This document shows, one piece after another, positions 45,333-55,829 of a DNA stretch of 64,000 bases (position 1 is its first letter; every line of letters begins with the position of its first letter). The position numbers were made by a program, and so were the translations under genes. The stretch is from Quercus robur (taxonomy: Eukaryota; Streptophyta; Magnoliopsida; Fagales; Fagaceae): the NCBI RefSeq assembly GCF_932294415.1, contig NC_065536.1, positions 57,537,854-57,601,853 of the forward strand, given 5' to 3'. The notes beneath the pieces were generated by a model. The model was not told where the DNA came from and did no database searches. It saw nothing but the letters and a program-made list of their open reading frames with translations.

Positions 45333-45367
45333 TATAAAAAAAAAAAAATAAAAAAAAAAAAAAAAAA
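45333..45367. repeat. A-rich tract
   Basis: Almost pure A (35 bases, one T). It lies between the 81-bp array and the end of the antisense gene. Confidence 0.9.
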
Positions 45368-45496
45368 TTTAGAAAGAGAGCATTTGTATTGATAACCAAA
45401 ATAGTACAATAAGAAGTCTTTGCAAAAGAACAAAAGGCAATACAACTTCCGTCTGAAATAAAAGAAAAATAGTAATAATAAAAGGAACCCTAGGAG

Positions 45497-48017
45497 CTAA
45501 GCCTCAGCAGGAGGATCTTCTTTTTGCTCTGGCTGAGGAGGAGGAACATCCTTGGCTTTTGGATCTGCCTCATGGTCCCCAGCCTCAGTGATTGTCTCCT
45601 TAGCGAGATCCTTGGCCTTGGAGGAGGGTTTCTTTCCCTTACCCTTGCCCTTACCCTTCTCTTCCTCCACATCCTCAACCTAAACGGCGACCTGGCTAGA
45701 GCCCTCGGCAATTTCAACTAAGGGGATGGCATCAGGAACAACCGTTGGCTGCTCGGAAGCTTTTGTGGTATCGGCAGGGATCTCTCGGATCTCTGGAGAG
45801 AAGAAGACATTCTCAGACAATCTCAAGGCAGAGTCTACAGGGATCCCTACTGCATTAAGAGCCTGAGCCCATGAAATACTGCAGTAATCCCTGCATACCT
45901 CTAGCAGCTCCTCAGAGAGTCTTGCCTCAGTCTCCTTCGCCCCAAGCTGGTAGGCAGCCCTTTTTTCAGCCTCAGCTGCTTCCTTGACTAGTTGAACTAC
46001 TTCCTTGGCAAGCCGGGCCTCTTCTTGGGCTTTTTGCAACGCGGCCTTGAGATCCTACACAGCTTGCTTTTCAGTAGTAAGGTTGGTCACAGTCACGTAC
46101 AGTTTTTGGTGTTGATCTTCGGCTTGTTTTTCAGCAGTCTTCAATCCAGCCTCTGCACTCTTACGGCATGACTCAGCCTCCTTGAGCTTTTTAGATAGCT
46201 TATAGTGCTCCTGCTTGAGGGCTCTTAGAGCCTTCTCCACCTTAGTACGAGAGAGGGCTTCGACATCAGCTAACTTACGATTATTGTGACACCACTCCTT
46301 GGCCACAAATACTTGTTGAGTGATTTGCCCAGAAAATGACAAGATGACAAGTTAAAATATGAGATGATCCAATAATCTTACCAATAAAAGGGTGAATTGC
46401 CTTACCATCGCAAGATCTCTCTTCAAGGATAGGAAGAGTTCAGGCAGTGAAAATCGCCTGTAAGCCTCCATATCCCTGGGAAGGAGAACGAGCTGCTCCA
46501 GGGTTTCAGCAATGCAGCCTGCTCAGCCCCGATTATACTCTCGGATTGAAGCGTTATAGGGAATCGCTGCTCTGTCCACCTCGAGTCGGGGGCTCCAAGT
46601 GCATGGGGGCACACGTACTTCAGCCCGTTCCATCTCTTCTCGGCTCTCCACAGAGGGAGCCCTTTTGTCCCGGTGCTCCCGAGTCGTTTTTTGTTATTTA
46701 CCCCCCTGGCGAGGACCCACCTCACCTTCCTTGAGGGACTCAACCAGCCTTTTCTTCTTCAGGTCGGGATTAGCATTCAAGTCAAGATCGGCAGGGATTT
46801 GTGGAGCAGTAGGAGGAAGGACAGAAATCTGGGACTTGGTAGGCGCCTTCAATGATTGCCCCTTGCCTCGGGCAGCCATTAGCTCTCGCAAACTTTTTCC
46901 TTTGTTGGAGGCCATGTTGTCCACTTCCTCGTTTGAAGAGTCATCCGAGCAGGCAATAATAAGAGGGGCGCCGACTACAGAGTTTCTATCCTGTTCTCCC
47001 TCAACGTCTAAAAGCTCGATCAAGGGAGCTTTTGGAATGTCTTCTTTAAAGTAGAACTCGTCTATCTCCTCCTCAAGAGAAAGACGAGATGACTCAGTCT
47101 CTTTTTCAACACGCGCTGTAACTTCGGGATTATCTTGTGGAAGTAATTGTGCAGTTGGCTGAGGATTCTGAATACCAGGTAAAATGATTGGCCTAAGATC
47201 GTCTCGAGCCAAAAACCTCAGTTTCGACACGTCGATCCTCGCCAACCTCGGACTACCAGCTCTTATGGAATGGTCGACGTCTAGGAAAGCACGGGACAAG
47301 GGTTCGTAACCCAAAATCAGATGAGCTGCACGAAGTTGTCCATCCTCGTTAACGTAGATCTTTGAGCTCAAAAGATAGTTCAAGGCCTGAATGTTTACGT
47401 GTCTCAGTCGAGGAGCGACGTGTGCTCTATCTGCAAAACGTCTGAGAAGGAAATTACAGTTAAGATTAAAAAAATTTTGAATCTTCAATCAAAGGAAAAT
47501 AAAACTATAGAGTTAAACCCCCTTCCCAAGGGATTGATCCTAAAGGCACCGCACCTGGATCTCCTACCCGAGTTGGACAATGAAGACCATCGCTCCACTC
47601 TCCCGAGGCAATAAGAAAGTCATCCTTCATTCTCTTATTGGATTTAGGAAGACAGGAGATTAGCCTAACGACCTCGGACCGAGATTTAAGGTAGTACCCC
47701 GCTTTGTTGAGATGGTGGCACTCGTATAGGTGAACTACGTCATGCCATGTAAGGCCTAAACCCATTCGCTCGTTCAGGACATCTATGCTGCCTAAGACCC
47801 TAAACAGGTTGGGAGCGCATTGGTGCGGTGTCAACCTATGGTTACGCAAATAGTCCCGGGTAATACTACGCATGGGAAGCGTCATTCCTCCTTCTATAAA
47901 AGCAATCATAGGAATGACGACTTAACCCACGTCCCTATTGGTCAGCACTCGCTCTGGAGGACAATACTCCAAAACCACCCCCTGTGGGATGCGGTACTTT
48001 GCCCTAAAGGCCTCCAT
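45497..48017 (-). CDS. Antisense gene in Tat element, coiled-coil protein (decaying)
   Basis: It lies opposite to gag-pol, between integrase and the 3' LTR. ATG at 48017 opens MEAFRAKYRIPQ; exon 1 runs to 47555 and includes MIAFIEGGMT and ECHHLNKAGYYLKSRSE. A 124-bp GT-AG intron (47554-47431) leads to exon 2, with IYVNEDGQLRAAHLILGYE and an acidic Ser/Glu-rich tail (to about 46710). Another exon ends near 46406 (LFLSLKRDLAM). The last, from about 46331, is a Lys/Glu/Ala coiled coil (to about 45960), a domain with CRDYCSISWAQALNAVG, and a Lys/Gly-rich C-terminus ending at 45497. In-frame stops lie in exon 1 (about 47920) and the last exon (about 46053, 45680), so this copy is probably dead. 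Exon 1 faintly recalls plant domains labelled putative gypsy type transposon. Function unknown. Confidence 0.7.
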
Positions 48018-48360
48018 GGCAGCCGGAGTATCTACTAGACACTTGAATCTACCTATCTAGTCGAACCGATGGGCCGAGAAGCAAGGCCGAGGTGAAAATT
48101 GAGGTTATGGAGAGGAAGTAGAACTTACAAATATCCTTACAACAATCTCTGAAGCTCTCTGAGATCTCCTTACAAATATCCTTACAACAATCTCTGAAGC
48201 TTTCAGAGATCTCCTCAGAGAAAGGTTGCTCACCAGAGTAGTCACGAAAATTCGAAGGCCTGGAACTTTGACAAAAAACTAAGCGCTGGGATTCTCTGGC
48301 GGACTTGGGTATTATTAGAAAAGAAAAGCAGAAAGAGCTTCCCTAGGGCCTTATATAGCA
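48018..48360 (-). promoter_or_regulatory. Promoter and 5' leader of antisense gene
   Basis: A minus-strand TATA box CTATATAAGG (48357-48348) lies about 330 bases before the antisense ATG, inside the element just short of the 3' LTR. Two near-identical stretches (CTTACAAATATCCTTACAACAATCTCTGAAGCT, around 48125 and 48170 on plus) sit in the leader. The other Tat element has an equivalent TATA box. Confidence 0.65.
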
Positions 48361-48599
48361 AGGGAGGAAAGGGAAGGTCACTCCTGCCCAAAGTTCTAGA
48401 AAGAATGCCAGCCGTTAGATCTGCGCTTTGCCACTGGATGGGGGAGACATAAAGCCGCCTGGAGTAATAAGCCGCGCCTCGTAATTTGTAATGCGTCAGA
48501 AGCAACTATCCCCACACGTGCGAACCGGAAACTAATTGATCTTATCTCTTAAAAAAGTCAAAACCCTGCTTTTCTCCTCGGAAGGAGATAAAAATCGGA

Positions 48600-48614
48600 G
48601 TTTTGAGGGGCTAT
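48600..48614 (+). promoter_or_regulatory. Polypurine tract of plus-strand Tat element
   Basis: GTTTTGAGGGGCTAT lies directly before the 3' LTR. The reverse of the opposite element (55299-55312) gives the same TTTTGAGGGGCTAT. Confidence 0.85.
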
Positions 48615-49364
48615 TGTGCGGACTATGGCCCAAAGTAACGAGGTGGGCCTTCGGCCCGTCCGAGGACTCCAGCCTGTCCGAGGAGACAAGGTGGCTTAGG
48701 CGATTCATGTTAAGCCTATCACTAGAAACAAAGAAAAAAGGTCCGAGGAGGAATTTCTCCTCGGACACTGAAAATCTGGAGCGGATGTACGTCCAAGCCA
48801 CTAAAGCCCATCCCCTAAATACGTGAAAAGGAAGGAAACACAAAATATCTAAGTAAAAGCTGCCACCACCACATTGAATGCACTACAACTACTTTCCTGG
48901 CCGCATTAATGCGGAGAAGACCCCTGAACAGTGTTACCTTGGCTACCACAACTCACAAAGGACTGAAAAAAGTGTCTGATGGGATGGGTGCTCAAGTGGA
49001 GGCTTGGATGATTAATAAGTGTAAAGCCCAGATGATAAGGAAGAGCCTATATAAATGTATAGAAACCCCCATAAGGAAGGGGGGGGGGGCAGAAAAAGAA
49101 AGGCAGAATACTGTGGCATGCAAAGAAACCCTAATATACTGGTCTGTATACATAAATTAAGTTTTGAATCTCCTCGGACCGTGAGATCTTTCAACGTAAT
49201 GGCTTTTGTTCTTGTCCATGTGTACCTTTATCCCACGTAAGCCTCTGTCTAACTTATCTAAACCCAGTTCTTTAACCCATACTCTACAAAATTCATTGTG
49301 TTGGGCCTTTTTGGATCAAGACTTCACAAGATAGGGGTTTGGGTTCCAAAACTGTGTCCCTACA
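48615..49364 (+). repeat. 3' LTR of plus-strand Tat element
   Basis: 750 bp, same ends and order as the 5' LTR; about 26 substitutions, mostly transitions, and two small indels. The inverted pair GTCCGAGGAG/CTCCTCGGAC is intact (48741-48750, 48757-48766). Confidence 0.92.
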
Positions 49365-49480
49365 ACATATATATATATATATATATATTTTTTTTTTTTT
49401 TGAGAAAATGCTAAAGCTGTTATAAATTTTAGTACAAAAATCTTACAAACTAATGTAATCATGAATATAATTGGTGTAAC

Positions 49481-49604
49481 TTTTTTTTTTTTTTTTGAGA
49501 GAGAGTTTCAACTTATGGCGTCCGCTCTTGATAAGCAGAGATTGAACCTTAGATCTCTTATACAATCATTAGAGACTTTACTAGTTGAACTAACTGAAAC
49601 TCAC
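49481..49604 (-). mobile_element. tRNA-derived SINE
   Basis: Minus strand: an A-box-like TTAGTTCAACTAG is followed about 50 bases later by a B-box-like AGGTTCAATCT, then an A tail (T run 49481-49496 on plus). A weak target copy GGTGTAAC/GGTGACAC is seen. Fragments of the tail half (TTATGGTGTCCGCTTTT) occur at 19275 and 54163. Confidence 0.6.
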
Positions 49605-49689
49605 GGTGACACTTTAATAAAATAATAAATAATTATTTGAATTACTTTTTGTGATTTGTGATACATTAATTTATTAGACCTATATAGTT

Positions 49690-50150
49690 AAATTTGTAAT
49701 ACTAAGAGCATTCCCATTAAGGATTGCATATGCCAAAAGATGCTTTTTTTTTTAGCATTTATAACCCAAAAACCCGCTCCATCAAAGATTGCATATGCTA
49801 AAAAATTTGCAATATTGCTACAGTGCGCTCTCATTTTTGAGACCGCATTGTAGCACAATACTATCATTTTTTATTGGCGAAAATATTGATTTGGTCACTA
49901 CATTTTGGTGTCACAGTCAATTTGGTTCCTACATTTTGACAACAGTCAATTTGGTCCCTGTTATTTTCAATATACAGTCAATTTGGTCCCTACCGTTAAT
50001 TTATTAATGGAAAGTGTCTACGTGGCAAACGGTTTGTAAGGTTGACATGTCTAATATTAAAAAATTAAATGAGATGATGACATCTCTAAATTTTATTGGC
50101 AATGTCAGTGATTAGTTGGCAGTGCCACATCAGCTTAGCACGGACGTGTA
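49690..50150. repeat. MITE-like repeats
   Basis: GATTGCATATGC occurs twice (49723, 49787), and CAATTTGGT(C/T)CCTAC-like words occur four times between 49870 and 50000. Both are styles of common plant MITEs, but I could not pair termini, so the number of elements is uncertain. Confidence 0.45.
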
Positions 50151-50165
50151 TCTAACTTCTTTTGC

Positions 50166-50698
50166 GAGGTATTGTGCATATCAGATTTCTTCAACCATTC
50201 AAATTAGTTAGTTAGGCACGTTTTCAAACAATTTAGAAAACTAACATCTCGAGTTTTTGAAACTCGAGATCCATATTAGAACTCGAGTCTGAAAGACTCG
50301 CTTTAGAGGTCGAGTCTTTAAAACTCGAGTTTCATGCAAAAAAATTTAACCTATAGTGGCGTTTTTAAGACTTACAGTGACGTTTTAAAACCCTATAGCG
50401 ACGTTTTCCTGCAAAAATTTTTTTATAAGTACAGGTTTAAGGAGTCCTATAGTGGCGTTTTTAAGCCCTATAGTGACGTTTTATAGACCTATAGCGGCGT
50501 TTTTTGCAATTTATGAAAATCGAGTCTCTAAAACTCGATTTTCAACGCAATTTTTTTTCTCCAAATCGAGACTTAAAAACTCGAGTTCCATCTGGAACTC
50601 GAGTTTTAGATACTCGAGATGTTATTTTTCAAAATTGTTTTGAAATATGACAATTAACTAAATTGTTTAATATTTATTGTTATTTAAAAAAAAAATTC
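50166..50698. mobile_element. MULE-like MITE with CTCGAG palindromes
   Basis: The 10-bp word CTTCTTTTGC flanks it (50156-50165, 50699-50708), a length expected for Mutator-like elements. Long imperfect inverted arms (about 50210-50290 and 50575-50655) share AACATCTCGAG and AACTCGAGTTCC-like words. The centre has about six copies of CTATAG(T/C)G(G/A)CGTTTT. About 40 bases at the left lie outside the inverted arms, so the exact ends are not certain. No coding region. Confidence 0.6.
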
Positions 50699-50708
50699 CT
50701 TCTTTTGC

Positions 50709-51319
50709 TGTCCATGAAAGATCGTGAACTTTCTAGTAAAAGTTACAACTCACCTTCTAGTCAAAATTACAACTCATGTCACGAAATCAATTATAAAACG
50801 ACAAGATATTTAATGTACTACAGTACTAGCACGTACATGTATCTAACATCTTTTGCTGTCCATAAAAAACTTTTGATGTAGAACTCAGCTGCAGGCTTTC
50901 CAAAAAAAAAAAAAAAAACCTTGTATTTTGGTTTTTTACGTTGGGGGTTACTAGCTATACTTTGCTTTACCAACTTTACTTTACTGCAAATCCTTAAATT
51001 CTTGTTGCTAACTGAATATAAAGTTTTCCTGTTGCTATACATGGCAATTTTTGTGTTGTTGAATAGAAAAAATTTCCTTCTTGATAAATAGTAAATACTT
51101 GTCGGGTTAAGTGTCTGTTGGGTCAAAAATTTTAACTTTTTGGTTAAGTGAATCTCATAACATTTTGTCACACATTAAACATAAAAATAATATATTTTGA
51201 TAAATATTATACAAATGAGGTATTAGGAACTTGTGCTGCTGGTAAGGTAATTAATAGCTGGCAAATGGGATTTAGAAAAATCACTTTTAAATGCTTTTCC
51301 CGTTTACTACTCTCATAAT
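50709..51319. repeat. Segmental duplication, copy C (left part)
   Basis: One 148-bp unit (from 50719) followed by sequence matching 17840-18245 (for example GATGTAGAACTCAGCTGCAGG, CTTGTTGCTAACTGAAT). Interrupted at 51320 by the hAT element. Confidence 0.85.
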
Positions 51320-53289
51320 CAGTGGCGAAGCCACATTCATGTTAGGGTGTTACTAGGAACACCTTGACTTGAAAAAAAAAATATATATATATGTGGGGCC
51401 CGGCCCAAAAATGATGGGCTATTCCAAACTCAGGCCCGTCCGAGGAGCGAACTGTCCGAAGAGAAGCCTCATATGAAGCGTTACTCAACCCCAATAGCGC
51501 CAAGGAAACCTGTCCGAGGAGTAACTCCTCCTCGGACATCACGAAGCCCCAAACGAGGAACTTTCTCCAGCCGTTTCAGCTCATCTTCCCAACATATAAA
51601 ATGAATTAATTCCAAAATATCTCATGGAAGGCTACCACCACATTAATTGCGCCCCAACCACCCTCTTGGCCGCATTAATGAGGAAAAGACTCCTGAACAG
51701 TACCGCCTTGGCCTCTGCAACTCACAAAGGGTCTGATGAGGGCGTCTGATGGGACATGTGCTCAAGTGTATGCTTGGATGATTAACAGGTGTAAGGTTGA
51801 GATGAAAAGAAGAGAAATATATAATGTAGTGGAGTCCCTCAAAGAAGGGGACGAGAGAACTGTATCAAGAACAAAAAGAAATAAAATTAGACTTGAGAAA
51901 GGTCCATTCTGGTGTTTTTATTCTCTTTTTGCAAACAATATTGTCCATGCACTAGACCGAGCAAGTTCACTGAGGCTAAGCTCTTTGACCCATCCTCTAC
52001 AAATAATTATTGTGGGTTGCGCTTTGGGCCAGGGCCCAATCAATATAAGTTGGGCCAGGAAAATCGTGCAACTACAATATATATATATATATATATAATA
52101 ATTAATTTTTTTTATTTGTTTATCATTTAAAAAAAATTAGGAACACCCTCAATCAAAATCAAAATCAGGAACATCCTCAAATAAAAAAATAATAAAAAAA
52201 AAAGCCCAAAAAAATTTTTGAAAAAAAAAAAAGGAAAAAAAGCCCAATATACTGAAAACAGAAACCCATGGATTTTCCAAAAAAAAAAAAAAAAACTAAT
52301 CGGTATAAGACTAATCGGTGCAAGCCCAGCAAACCCATTCATTCCTCAGCCCACCCTCCAAATACTAACAAAAACCCCATTCTTCTCCGTCAAATTCCAA
52401 ATCACCAATGAAAAAAATAATACTAATAAATAAACAAAAGAGCAAAACAAATCTCCTCTTACATTTACTAGGAGTATAATGCCCCCATCACGCCGCCTCT
52501 CCATGACAGTCCTCCACACCGCTAGTCACCCTTCTATGAATCACTAGTATCTTTCTCAATTTTTATCTTGCTCTCTTGTTGTGTGTTTGTTACCTTCTTT
52601 CTCTTTCTTTCGTTTTTTTTTTCTATAACTATGTGTTTTGTATAACTCTGTGTGCTGTGTTACTGCTGTACAACACTTCAAAATACTGTGTTTGAGTGTG
52701 AGAATGACATTTTTGTGGCTGTAAATTTGACAAGTGTGGATTTCTGTCTTTCACTTTAATTATATAATATATTGTAATATTTTTGAGTTTTTGTTATATA
52801 ATAATATATAAGATTATAAAATATCGTTATATATAATTAGTTATTACAATGTACTGTTGTTTGCATTTATATTTTGGCTTGAGTGGTTAAATTATAAATG
52901 AGTTTTATACAATAAATAAAACATAGGACACAATATTATTAAGCTAAAATATTAAGTCATAAAATAAAATTTTTTATTGGGTCTTGAATTTTTTTTAATT
53001 CAATAATTTTTTTTTTTATATTTAATTTGCCCCCTAGAAAAACTTCCTGGCTCCACCACTGACCTCAAAACACCCGAAATAAACCAGAATGACCCAAAAA
53101 ATTTTCCAAAGTAGAATAGGGTGGGTTACTGTTCCGGTTTGTTTTCTGGCACGGTATTTTCTGGCCGTTACGGAATGAAATTAATAACATTGAATCAAAC
53201 CTAATTACCTAAAGGCTAAAAAGAAATAAGATTGTGTAATTTATGCTTCTTAAGGAACACCCTAAACAAAATTCCTAGAGTCGTCACTG
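51320..53289. mobile_element. Non-autonomous hAT-like element in copy C
   Basis: Left end CAGTGGCGAAGC; right end reversed CAGTGACGACTC; both are followed inward by GTTAGGGTGTT or TTTAGGGTGTT. Flanks CTCATAAT (51312-51319) and CCCATAAT (53290-53297) are an 8-bp target copy with one mismatch. Copies A and B read through this point (TACTACTC-CATAATTTC), giving empty sites. Another CCTGGCTCCACCACTG end at 53046-53061 suggests a nested or composite structure. A solo LTR (51392-52076) is nested inside. No transposase. Confidence 0.75.
51392..52076 (+). mobile_element. Solo LTR, Ty3/gypsy, with ATATA TSD
   Basis: TGTGGGGCCCGG to CAACTACA, 685 bp, with ATATA on both sides (51387-51391, 52077-52081) within a TA tract. 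It carries GTCCGAGGAG (51512-51521) / CTCCTCGGAC (51528-51537), the same arms and 6-base spacer as the full element. Confidence 0.85.
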
Positions 53290-54514
53290 CCCATAATTTC
53301 CTGTTATTGTGAATGATTACATGAAGGCTCCTTTCTCAAGTCTCCGTTGAGATCCACAATATCTTACTGAAAGCTAAGTCTTATAGATAAGAGTGGAAAA
53401 CTTGTGGTATGGTGTGTTTTTTTTTTGCTTATCCAATTCTTTTTTAGTGTAAACTTTAGTGGGAATGATTATCCTTGCAATTGAATTGGCGCCACTCTTC
53501 ACTTCATATGGACTCTAGTTTGTAAATAAAGCTTCCTATTTCATTAAAGAGTAGAGAAAGGGTAAGAATCAAAGAAAAGATAAGGACAAGGGAATTGGGC
53601 TAGGAAGGTTATTAGAGTCAAGCCTAATGAGTTAAGTTGTGGGCCACCACAATAATGAGTCCCTTACTTCACATGCAAAGTCGAGGCCTCCTATCCTATT
53701 AAGATAATGACACATGTTTACTTTTGGTCACATATTATGATCTTAGCGAGTTGAGTACACATAACATTGAACTCAAACCAAGACGTAACAAACCAACCAC
53801 AAGAAGCTAGCAAGAAATGGATTTGGAAGAGTAGAAGGGTCCAAAAGAGGCCCAAATCACTTTCGTGTATCATCAAATCCATGATATCATTAGTAGTAGT
53901 ACGGCTTTCTCGGTCTTTGCCACTCAAGTCCATTTGTCTCAAACTGAAATACCCTTCCTAAGAATTCTTGAAGTGAGGTTGAAGAAATATCAGGTCCAGA
54001 ATAAGACCCATATGGTCATATCCAAGTCTCTGTGTTAGAGATTTGATAAATGATGAGGTGCTATGAGGACTCTCCAATTTCACAACAATACATGGTGAAA
54101 ATTGATGCACAATTTTCTGACAATTAATTAGATTGATTTGTTTTTTGAGAATGTTTCAACTTATGGTGTCCGCTTTTAATAATAGCTTTTTATCATAATA
54201 CTAAGACACCAATCGGTTTTTGGTGTAGCAGAAATTTTTAATTATATGGGAGTGATATAAACTAGTCTAGTGATTAACGTTCTTAAATTAGGTTTAAGCA
54301 TACATGCTGGTGAAAATGTTCACCCATTCTTTTGACTAGAATTGGTAGAAATGCAAATAGTGCGGTCTCAACTCTCAAATGATTATCTATAAACATCATA
54401 GGTCTATTTTGGTTTGGTTAATATGATTGTTAGTAGCCAAAAAATTTTAGGACTCTTAGTACTTTTTAATATTTCCATCGGAGTTGTCTAAAGGTTTGAA
54501 TCTTCCTTTAGCAT
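53290..54514. repeat. Segmental duplication, copy C (right part)
   Basis: Matches 18245-19630 in order (CATAATTTCCTGTTATTGTGAA, GCCACTCAAGTCCAT, GAATCTTCCTT). It lacks the MITE found in copy A at 18341. Ends where the minus-strand Tat element inserted. Confidence 0.85.
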
Positions 54515-55298
54515 TGTAAGGACTGAATTTGGATTGGACCCAGTATAGGATTGGGTTTTAGCCCAACAAGCCCAAACAATGAATTTGTAGAGCGTGGATG
54601 AAAGAACTAGATCTACTCCAGAAGAAAGACAATAAAAATTGCTGAATTAAGATTGTTAAGTACAAGTAAAATAAGAAAATCTGTCATCGGCACGGCTTGA
54701 GGAGTTTATGTTATAATGTCTTGTAGATGAACATAGTTACAAGAGTTCACAATATTATTACAAAGATTTCTTGATTTTTTCCGATCCTTCCTCTTTAGGC
54801 CAGCTTCCCATGCTATATACTACAATTTTGGTATCATCCTTACCATACACGTGTAGGTTGGATTCTAGGAACTCCTTCTTGTCCTATCCAACACCTCCCA
54901 GAACCATTAACTAGTAGCTGTAAGGCCGCTTAATCACTTTTCAGGTATCACCTCCACATTAATGCGGTCGGAGAGTTAGTTAGGAGGCATTTAATGCGGA
55001 GGTAGCAGTTTTTGAAGATATTTGTTGCCACCCTTTGCTCATCCCTTATCCAATGCCCGACTCTTAGTTGTGATGCAACCTTGAAGGATGTCTGGGACGA
55101 TAAGACATTTTTATTGACCTCGGATCCCCGTTTCCGAGATGAATTTTCTCCTCGGATGTATTTTGGACTATCACATACAATTTTTATTTCTTCTTCTTAT
55201 ACCATTCCCATTATAACCTTATTTAACCATCATCGGATTGGACCATAGGCCAAATTCATACAGTTTTAATAGTATCTTCTAGATAGTTAGCCCTCACA
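54515..55298 (-). repeat. 3' LTR of minus-strand Tat element
   Basis: On plus: TGTAAGGACTG to CCCTCACA, 784 bp. The polypurine tract lies at 55299-55312 (reverse of ATAGCCCCTCAAAA). Related to the solo LTR at 3470-4283. Confidence 0.9.
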
Positions 55299-55574
55299 AT
55301 AGCCCCTCAAAATCTTGCTTTTCGGCTCCTCGGGAGGAAATGAGGATTTTGATATCCTCAACCCATCTCGTTTATGGTTATGCCCTCCCGAGCTCCCAAA
55401 TGCCTTTTTACCTACTCAAGGCACGCTCCTGATGCTTCCGCGAACAGAGCGTGCCATCATTAAATTTTGGCGGCTCCTTTGTCCCCCACGTTTAACGACT
55501 GGATGTAAATCCAACGGTGGAGGATTTTCCTAGGTTTGCGAGCGAGAATTTTCCCGCTTATAACTTCTACGCCA

Positions 55575-55829
55575 CTATAAATAGCTTTTCAAATCAATTT
55601 CTTTCCCTACTTTCAACAATCACACAGTCTTAGAGCTCATACACTAAACCTGTCATTCTCTCTCACCTCCCTGTGCGTCTACAAATACTAAAAATTTGTC
55701 TGAGGACCTTCTTTTCAAACTTGTAGGTTTCCTTGAATCCTCTTAGTTTTCGTTTCAAACTTGTAATTTTTCTTCAAAACTTTTTAGAAAATTGGTAAGT
55801 TCAAACGTTTAGTTGAGTCCGAAGAGGGT
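55575..55829 (+). promoter_or_regulatory. Promoter and leader of antisense gene (second element)
   Basis: TATA box CTATAAATAG at 55575-55584, about 250 bases before ATG at 55830. Words upstream (GGCGGCT, TGTCCCCCA, ATCCAACGG) recall those upstream of the antisense TATA box in the other element (reverse of 48395-48445), suggesting a conserved promoter. Confidence 0.65.

Larger units (their letters stand above)
38512..49364 (+). mobile_element. Full-length Ty3/gypsy element, Tat lineage
   Basis: 5' LTR 38512-39259 and 3' LTR 48615-49364 both run TGTG...TACA and differ at roughly 26 of 748 positions by my count. Perfect target copies ACATA flank the element (38507-38511, 49365-49369). Order: primer site, gag (39529), protease, reverse transcriptase, RNase H, second RNase H, integrase (to 44599), 81-bp tandem repeats, an antisense gene (48017 to 45497), polypurine tract, 3' LTR. 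PR-RT-RH-INT order defines Ty3/gypsy; the second RNase H before integrase points to Tat. Gag-pol has many stops and is non-functional. Total 10,853 bp. Confidence 0.93.

Noticed and set aside
45333..45367. Poly-A tail of a retroposed transcript
   Set aside because: No pol III or gene body precedes it and no target copies flank it; better read as an A-rich tract in the element.
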